Source of the DNA: an uncultured Anaeromyxobacter sp.
GTDB lineage: Bacteria; Myxococcota; Myxococcia; Myxococcales; Anaeromyxobacteraceae
Reading direction: 5' to 3'
Assembly (NCBI GenBank): GCA_903855945.1
Contig: CAIOAK010000165.1
Span: forward strand, 1-38,736
Length of the DNA: 38,736 nucleotides
Both the position numbers and the translations under genes were made by a program. This document shows positions 33,665-38,736 of this stretch, piece after piece. Every line of letters begins with the position of its first letter. Within the stretch, counting starts at the first letter, position 1. Below the pieces are notes generated by a model. The model was not told the DNA's origin, did no database searches, and worked only from the letters and a program-made list of their open reading frames with translations.

Positions 33665-33737
33665 GAGGCGCTAGCTCAATTGGTAGAGCATCGGCCTTTT
33701 AAGCCGGTGGTTCCGGGTTCGATCCCCGGGCGCCTCA
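33665..33737 (+). tRNA. tRNA-Lys (anticodon TTT)
   Basis: 73 nt that fold as a complete cloverleaf: acceptor GAGGCGC/GCGCCTC, D-stem GCTC/GAGC, anticodon stem TCGGC/GCCGG with loop CTTTTAA (anticodon TTT), variable TGGTT, T-stem CCGGG/CCCGG with loop TTCGATC, discriminator A. The CCA end is not encoded. It stands alone, next to a recombinase relic on its 5' side. Confidence 0.95.
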
Positions 33738-33826
33738 CTTCATTACGACGGCGTGGCCACGCCACGGCTCCACGCAACAGGTCCCGACGTCGGAAGAAGA
33801 TAGCCCCCGTGTACGTTGCACCACCG

Positions 33827-34675
33827 ATGCCCTCCGTGACGCGCAGACAGTTCCTGCTGGGTGCTGCAGCCGCAGTCGCCGCGTCGGCCGCGCCCGCCCC
33901 GGCCCTCGCCTCGTCCGAGGAGGTGACGCCGGAACCGAGCGAGATCGTGGTCCCCGACCTCGATCCCGCCCACGACGGGCTTCGGGTCGCGCAGCTGTCG
34001 GACATCCACGTGGGGAGCCTCACCCCGGTGGATCGCATCCGGGCGGCGGTCGCCGAGGCGAATCGGTTCCGTCCGGACCTGGTCGTCCTGACCGGCGACT
34101 ACCTGACCCGGAACCGGGACGGGGTTTCCCTCATCGGAGAACAGCTCGGCGGGATCGAGGCCCCCACCCTCGCCACCCTGGGGAACCACGATCGCTGGGT
34201 GGACCCGGTCGGCGCCGCCGGGGCCCTCGAGCATCTCGGTTACGGCGTGCTACTGAACGAGAACACCACGCTCCGCCTTCGCGGCGCGCCCTTCACCGTG
34301 GTGGGCATCGACGACCTCCGGACGCTGTCGGCCGATCCGCCCCTCGCCATGAAGGGGGCCGCCCCGGGCTCGCGCCTCTACCTCGCCCACGTCCCGAAGA
34401 CGGCGGAGCTCCTCGCCAACTGGGGCAAGCCGATGCTGCTCCTCTCCGGCCACACCCACGGCGGGCAGGTGAACGTTCCGCTCCTGATGCCGGCGCTCCG
34501 CTGGATCGTGCAGGAGCGCTACCTGGACGGGCTCTACCAGGTGGGGACGGTCCAGCTCTACGTGAACCGCGGTGTCGGGAACGTGGGCGTGAACCTGCGG
34601 CTGAATGCCTCGCCCGAGGTGTCGCTCCTCACGCTCCGGAGCGGCGCCGTGGTGGGTCATCCCTCTCCCGGCTAG
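33827..34675 (+). CDS. Tat-exported metallophosphoesterase
   Basis: 282 residues from the ATG at 33827; a GTG at 33810 is an alternative, neither having a strong ribosome site. The N-terminus is a twin-arginine signal (TRRQFLLGAAAAVAA), so the folded enzyme would be exported. All calcineurin-like motifs are present: LSDIHVG (Asp59, His61), LTGDYL, TLGNHDRW, YLAHVPK and LSGHTHGGQV, giving a two-metal site. It resembles the YkuE/YaeI group of phosphodiesterases, some of which act on lipid substrates such as UDP-sugars or phospholipid derivatives. The region between Tat signal and core is short. It follows tRNA-Lys by 89 bp and is convergent with serC. The substrate is undetermined. Confidence 0.88.
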   Translation: MPSVTRRQFLLGAAAAVAASAAPAPALASSEEVTPEPSEIVVPDLDPAHDGLRVAQLSDIHVGSLTPVDRIRAAVAEANRFRPDLVVLTGDYLTRNRDGVSLIGEQLGGIEAPTLATLGNHDRWVDPVGAAGALEHLGYGVLLNENTTLRLRGAPFTVVGIDDLRTLSADPPLAMKGAAPGSRLYLAHVPKTAELLANWGKPMLLLSGHTHGGQVNVPLLMPALRWIVQERYLDGLYQVGTVQLYVNRGVGNVGVNLRLNASPEVSLLTLRSGAVVGHPSPG

Positions 34676-34807
34676 GCAGTACCGGAGTCGAGCTCGTCGG
34701 GCGTCTCCTGCCTACGTCACGGGCCGGAGGCGCGTTGCCTCGTCGTCCTGCCTCCCGGACGCGGAGAGTACACTGGGAGTGACGACGCGGACGTCGCGCC
34801 CGCCGCG

Positions 34808-35932
34808 CTACTTGCCCTTCGAGAACTCCGCCATGAACGACGCCAGCGCGTCCACCCACTCGAAGGGGACGGCGTTGTAGGTGGACACCCGGATGCCGCC
34901 GACCGAGCGGTGCCCCTTCAGGCCGACCATGCCGAGCTTCTTCGCCTCGGCGACGAACTGCTCCTCGAGCGGCTCGGTGGGCAGCCGGAAGACCACGTTC
35001 ATCACCGACCGGCTCTCCCGCTCCACCGGAGACCGGTAGAAGGCCGGGTTCGCCTCGATGGCGCCGTAGAGACGCGCCGCCTTCCTCCGGTTGGCCGCCT
35101 CCATCGCCGGGAGGCCGCCCAGCCCCTTCAGCCATGCGAGCACGTTGCGCACCATGTAAACGCCGAAGGTGGGCGGCGTGTTGTAGAGCGACCTGTTCTC
35201 GGCGTGGGTTCGGAACTGGAAGATCTTGGGGATGTCCTTGCGCCCCTTCTCGATGAGCTCCTTCGAGACGATGGCCACCACGATGCCCGAGGGTCCGATG
35301 TTCTTCTGGGCGCCGGCGTACACCAGGCCGAACCGGGAGACGTCGAACGGCCGCCAGAGGAAGTCGCTCGACATGTCGCCCACGAGGGGGACGGTGCCGG
35401 TGGCCGGGAACGCGCGGGCGGCTTCCACGTTGAACTCCACGCCGTGGATGGTCTCGTTGGAGGTGAGGTGGAGGTAGGAGGCGGCGGGGTCCACCTTCAC
35501 CTCGGCCGGGGCGGGAACGCGGACGTAGCTCTTCTCCTTGCCGTCACCCGTACCCGTGGACTGGCTCGACACCGAGGCGCCGAGCATCGTCGCGACCACC
35601 TTCGCCTCGCCGAGCGCCTTCTCGCCCCAGGCGCCGGTCACGAGGTACTGGGCCGCCTTGCCCTTCTCCATGAGGTTCATCGGGATCTGGGCGAAGAGCT
35701 GCGACGCACCGCCCTGGAGGAAGAGGATCTCGTGGCTGGCCGGGACGGCGAGCAGTTCCCGGAGGAGAGAGAGGGCCTCGTCGTGCACCGCCTCGTACTC
35801 CTTGCCGCGGTGGCTGTGCTCCATCACCGACATCCCGCTTCCGGCGAGGTCGAGGAGTTCGTCGCGCGCCCGTTCGAGTGCGGGGAGCGGCAGCGCTGCG
35901 GGTCCGGCGTTGAAGTTCATCTTGCGGGCCAT
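34808..35932 (-). CDS. serC: phosphoserine aminotransferase
   Basis: 374 residues from the ATG at 35932, with GGAGG about 6 nt upstream. Features of the family: [11 protein letters not shown] at the N-terminus, [57 protein letters not shown] (PLP-binding Lys210), [12 protein letters not shown] and [18 protein letters not shown]. It converts 3-phosphohydroxypyruvate and glutamate to phosphoserine in serine synthesis, and may serve pyridoxine synthesis. The length is about a dozen residues above the usual 360, because of an insertion near residues 122-140 ([17 protein letters not shown] region). It lies 36 bp downstream of a TPR lipoprotein gene on the same strand and is probably co-transcribed. 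Confidence 0.95.
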   Translation of the reverse strand: MARKMNFNAGPAALPLPALERARDELLDLAGSGMSVMEHSHRGKEYEAVHDEALSLLRELLAVPASHEILFLQGGASQLFAQIPMNLMEKGKAAQYLVTGAWGEKALGEAKVVATMLGASVSSQSTGTGDGKEKSYVRVPAPAEVKVDPAASYLHLTSNETIHGVEFNVEAARAFPATGTVPLVGDMSSDFLWRPFDVSRFGLVYAGAQKNIGPSGIVVAIVSKELIEKGRKDIPKIFQFRTHAENRSLYNTPPTFGVYMVRNVLAWLKGLGGLPAMEAANRRKAARLYGAIEANPAFYRSPVERESRSVMNVVFRLPTEPLEEQFVAEAKKLGMVGLKGHRSVGGIRVSTYNAVPFEWVDALASFMAEFSKGK

Positions 35933-35968
35933 GGAAGCCTCCGTGCGGCTCTGTAAGGTGGGGGGGGA

Positions 35969-36670
35969 TCAGCGGGCCGGAGGGGCTGCGGGCATGCCCG
36001 AGCCAGCCTGGCGCCTGCGAAGCTCGGCGATGGCGGCGCCGGCCTGCCCGGCGAACTGACCGGTCTTGTCGGTGGCGATGACCTTCAGCCACGCCTCCTC
36101 GGCCATCTTCGGCTGGTTGGTCTCCGAGTAGACGACGCCGGCGTTCATGAGGCTCTGCATGTGGTTCGGGTTCAGCTGGTTCGCCTTCACGAAGTTGGCG
36201 AGCGCCTTGTCGTTCTGGCCGAGGTCCCGGTACATCACGCCCTGGTCGGTGAGCACGTCGGGGTTCTTCGGGTCGATGGCGAGGGCGTTGGCGTAGGCGT
36301 CGATGGAGGCCTGCGCCCGCTGCCGGTCGCCGGTCGCCTTGAAGCTGTCGAAGTAGAGGTTCCCGAGCCCGACCCATGCCTGGATGTTCTTCGGGTCCTG
36401 GGCGACCATCTGCTTCCCGACGGCGATCTGCTGGTCGAAGCTGGATGCGCCTCCGGGAATGCTGGGCGCCCCCATCATCCCGCCGGGTGGCATTCCTCCC
36501 CCGCCGGGTGGCATCGCGGGCGGCGGCATGGACGGCGGTGGCATCCCGGGGGCGCCACCCGCGGGGAACGCACCCGCGGGAGGAGCGATGGGGGCTGCGG
36601 TCACCGGCTCGTTCTTCTTGCATCCGGCGATGGCGAGGGCTGCGGCGAGGGCGACGAGCGGACGGTTCAA
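35969..36670 (-). CDS. TPR-repeat lipoprotein
   Basis: 233 residues from a TTG at 36670, selected because GGAGG lies 10 nt upstream and the lipoprotein signal peptide starts there (NRPLVALAAALAIAGC, lipid Cys17). An upstream in-frame ATG at 36709 would put the ribosome site inside the gene. A Pro/Gly/Met-rich linker (residues about 24-74, for example MPPPSMPPPAMPPGGGG) leads to about four TPR repeats (AWVGLGNLYFDS, ASIDAYANALAIDPKNP, VLTDQGVMYRDLGQNDKALA, MNAGVVYSETNQPKMAEEAW). It probably works as an envelope scaffold or assembly factor. It precedes serC, but a functional link is not evident. Confidence 0.85.
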   Translation of the reverse strand: MNRPLVALAAALAIAGCKKNEPVTAAPIAPPAGAFPAGGAPGMPPPSMPPPAMPPGGGGMPPGGMMGAPSIPGGASSFDQQIAVGKQMVAQDPKNIQAWVGLGNLYFDSFKATGDRQRAQASIDAYANALAIDPKNPDVLTDQGVMYRDLGQNDKALANFVKANQLNPNHMQSLMNAGVVYSETNQPKMAEEAWLKVIATDKTGQFAGQAGAAIAELRRRQAGSGMPAAPPAR

Positions 36671-36884
36671 GATGGGATTTCCTCCAGGCAACCGGCGGCT
36701 TAGCGCCATCGGAGCACGCGGCGCAGTGTAACCGGACGCCAGCGAGATTCAAGGCGTCAAGGACGACGACTGCCGCCGCCTCGTGACCGCCCTACCTTGC
36801 GCAGGCGGGACACACACGGCCTCCGGCGCTTCGGGGCGGGCGTTCCGTGATACGGACCATCGGAAAAATGGGGCGTGTGACGGG

Positions 36885-36901
36885 GAGTGCTTGACGCACT
36901 C
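36885..36901. promoter_or_regulatory. inverted repeat GAGTGC-TTGAC-GCACTC
   Basis: Perfect 6-bp arms around TTGAC, in the 270-bp gap between the TPR lipoprotein gene and the HNH relic. TTGACG on the plus strand could be a -35 box for the relic's former gene, but no good -10 follows. Function unproven. Confidence 0.35.
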
Positions 36902-36939
36902 TCGGGCGAATTCGCGTTCCGATGGCTGGGCCCCCCGGG

Positions 36940-37545
36940 ATCGGCGCGCTGGCCATCTCCCGGCGACTCGGGTACCCGAGCCTCTTCGTCCATCTCCACC
37001 GGTGCACCGGCCTCTCCAAGGTGATGACGGAGGACAACCGGGTCGAAACCCTGCCGAAGTTCTTCCACCGGTCCCGCAGGAGGCGAAGGAGTTGGTGGCC
37101 GGGATCCGGCCGGTGGAGAAGGTTCCGGAACGCACGGTCGTGACCGTGGAACGGACCGTCGGTTCAGCGGTTGAACCGCGTCCGACCCACCCCGAACGGG
37201 TTCAAGTCGATCCGCCGCGCACCCTCGTCGAACCGATGACGGCCACGTTGAGCCGGATCCACCTCACGGCCTCCCGCGACTTCCTCGCCCTCCTCGAGAA
37301 GGCCAAGGCCGGCCAGCCTCACGTCCAGCCCGCTGCCCACCCACGACGGCTCCACCTGCGGCGCCACGGTCAAGCTCGAGGTGGACCACATCCAACCGCG
37401 CGGCCGGGGCGGCCCCTCCACGGTCGCCAACGGCCGGATCCTCTGCAAACCCCACAACCTGGAAGCAGCGCGGGACCCCTACGGCGACGACCTGATGGAC
37501 AAGTTCACGACGACAGTCCGAGAACCCCCCGCTGTCTACGCACCG
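36940..37545 (+). pseudogene. HNH endonuclease (DUF222-type) relic with frameshifts
   Basis: Three plus-strand segments in two frames resemble one HNH nuclease of the kind repeated in myxobacterial genomes. Segment 1 (to about 37068): LGYPSLFVHLHRCTGL, LSKVMTEDNRVETLPKFFHRS. Segment 2, shifted frame, about 37068-37335: QEAKELVAGIRPVEKVPERTVV and LSRIHLTASRDFLALLEKAKAG. Segment 3, back in the first frame: STCGATVKLEVDHIQPRGRGG, PSTVANGRILCKPHNLEAAR and PYGDDLMDKFT. The HNH core (VDH, N, H) is preserved, but the central region between segments 2 and 3 is largely deleted, and the N-terminus is missing. It cannot yield an intact enzyme. The 3' end runs up to the next gene. Confidence 0.7.
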
Positions 37546-37578
37546 GCGACCCGGGAGGCCTCGTCCCCGTCCCGCCGG

Positions 37579-38736
37579 CTAGTAGGCCCCCACCAGGAAC
37601 ACGTTCGCCGCCGTACCCCACGGAACCGACGCCTCCATGTTGTCGATCCCGCCTCGCAACAGGATGGAGGCCCGCACGGCCAGCCACCGGTTGAGCGCGA
37701 CGACTCCGTTCAACGTGAGCCCGAGATCGTTCGTCGTGGCGGGCATGGCGACGCCCTGGACCGTCTCCAGCGTCTGGAACCAGGAGACGCGCGCGGTGAG
37801 GCGGGTCCCCTCCGCCGGCGCCCAGGCGACCTGGCTCCAGGCGCTCTGCCCGTCCACCCAGCCGAAGTCCTTCAGGTAACCGAAGGAGAGACCGGAGAGC
37901 ACCTTCGTGAAGGTGACCTCGGGACCGACGTAGGAATGGGAGAGGTCGGACGTGAGGTCGCTCACCCAGCCTCCCAGCACCGCGATGCGCAGCCAGGGCG
38001 TGGCCTCCACGCCGGCCGACCCGTCCGCGCGCCGCGACGGGCCCGGATAGGTGGAGATGGGCTCGCCATCCGGTACCGTGAGCCCCCAGTAGGAGAAGCC
38101 GGCCGTGAACCACACGATCGGGTCCGGGCGGAACGTGACGGCGAGACGCCCTGCATCGATGTAGCCCGGGGAGTGCACGTCCCCGAATCCGACCCGGAGG
38201 TCCCCGCTGACGGCCAGCATGGCTCCCGCCCAGTAGCTGAGCAGCAGTTCCCCCTCGTAGTGGCGCTGGACAGCCTGGTTCTGCACCAGGGCGGCCCGCG
38301 CACTTCCGGAGAGCAGCGTCGCGCCCAGGGGGGCCTCGAAGTTGGCGTAGAGTCCGCCGGTGTACTGGTTCACCGTCGGTTCGGTCGTCCAGGTGTCCGG
38401 CACGAGGCCTCCGAACACGCCCACCTCGGACCTGCCGAAACGAAGCCCACCCTGGGCCCCGTCGAACACGGTGGCGCCGGGGACGAACCAGGGCTGAACG
38501 CGCCCGAAGGCCGCGCTCCAGGACTTCCGGGGATCGCGCTGGGCGAGTTCCAGGTCGTAGACCAGGAGCTGGGTGGACGATCCGGGGACGTAGGTCGAGT
38601 TGCGCTGGGTCCACTGCATGAGCCGGGCGTCGGCCTCCAGCTTGAAGCCGGCGAACGTGTCGAGGCCGTGCACCTGCACGTCGAGCTGGAGCCGCTGGGA
38701 GTCGCCGGGGCCGGAGGGGCTCGCGAGCCAGACCGC
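37579..38736 (-). CDS. outer-membrane beta-barrel-like protein, N-terminus beyond window
   Basis: The minus-strand frame is open from the right window edge to a TAG at 37579 (385 codons seen), so its N-terminus and any signal peptide lie outside the window; an internal GTG at 38679 is unlikely to be the real start. The sequence has repeated short amphipathic strands with aromatic girdles (GGLRFGRSEVGVFGGLVP, TGGLYANFEAPLG, ELLLSYWAGAMLAVSGDLRVGFG, WFTAGFSYWGLTVP, GLSFGYLKDFGWVDG, WLAVRASILLRGG) and ends NVFLVGAY with a terminal aromatic residue. This fits an outer-membrane barrel. No specific family is recognised. It is preceded on the other strand by the HNH relic. Confidence 0.75.
   Translation of the reverse strand, partial: AVWLASPSGPGDSQRLQLDVQVHGLDTFAGFKLEADARLMQWTQRNSTYVPGSSTQLLVYDLELAQRDPRKSWSAAFGRVQPWFVPGATVFDGAQGGLRFGRSEVGVFGGLVPDTWTTEPTVNQYTGGLYANFEAPLGATLLSGSARAALVQNQAVQRHYEGELLLSYWAGAMLAVSGDLRVGFGDVHSPGYIDAGRLAVTFRPDPIVWFTAGFSYWGLTVPDGEPISTYPGPSRRADGSAGVEATPWLRIAVLGGWVSDLTSDLSHSYVGPEVTFTKVLSGLSFGYLKDFGWVDGQSAWSQVAWAPAEGTRLTARVSWFQTLETVQGVAMPATTNDLGLTLNGVVALNRWLAVRASILLRGGIDNMEASVPWGTAANVFLVGAY

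Noticed and set aside
1-38736. CRISPR array or toxin-antitoxin/defence island
   Set aside because: No regularly spaced direct repeats of CRISPR length, no Cas-like proteins and no recognisable defence genes were seen; the only nuclease-like sequence is a frameshifted HNH relic.

Overview
GC-rich window (about two thirds G+C by eye) with dense, high-GC3 genes. Exported and outer-membrane proteins, a Tat-exported phosphoesterase, large hybrid histidine kinases and a DUF222/HNH-type relic point to a Gram-negative bacterium. The overall style resembles Myxococcota or other former Deltaproteobacteria, but this is inferred from gene style only; no rRNA or marker gene fixes the taxon.

Left end (1-5494, minus strand): one tight operon. 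In transcription order it encodes a Sll0783/MSMEG_0572-type DsrE-fold protein, an amidohydrolase-2, an MSMEG_0568-type radical SAM enzyme, an MSMEG_0567/Sll0786-type GNAT acetyltransferase, an OsmC-like protein, a DUF1116 protein (YlbE/AllG-like) and carbamate kinase, which runs off the window. This looks like a rewired Nit1C 'nitrogen starvation' cluster. The nitrilase position is taken by an amidohydrolase, and the 3' part carries a carbamoyl-transfer/carbamate-kinase module. It is the strongest candidate for an undescribed system here.

5.8-9.3 kb (plus strand): a secreted/outer-membrane protein and a small hypothetical, then a TusA-like / DsrE-like / TusA-MetE-fusion operon that looks like a sulfur-carrier-linked methyltransferase system behind a structured leader.

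9.3-14.9 kb (minus): two paralogous hybrid histidine kinases, one soluble with multiple PAS domains and an HPt domain, the other membrane-anchored.

15-18.8 kb: an exported arginine deiminase and an exported CtlX-like amidinotransferase-fold hydrolase, overlapping tail to tail, next to a DcaP-like porin. Together they suggest arginine/citrulline breakdown outside the cytoplasm.

19-27.7 kb: a 1660-residue PEP-synthase-like phosphotransferase with permuted domains, translationally coupled to a MaeB-like malic enzyme/phosphotransacetylase with altered metal ligands. A DASS dicarboxylate transporter faces them. This looks like a C4-acid/pyruvate/PEP node.

27.8-33.7 kb: a chalcone-isomerase-like secreted protein, a decayed histidine kinase, a small membrane protein, a large lipoprotein of unknown function, and a tyrosine-recombinase relic abutting tRNA-Lys(TTT).

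33.8-38.7 kb: a Tat-exported metallophosphoesterase, a TPR lipoprotein with serC, a frameshifted HNH-nuclease relic, and a beta-barrel-like protein that runs off the right edge. Very long antisense reading frames occur opposite many genes; I treat them as high-GC shadows.
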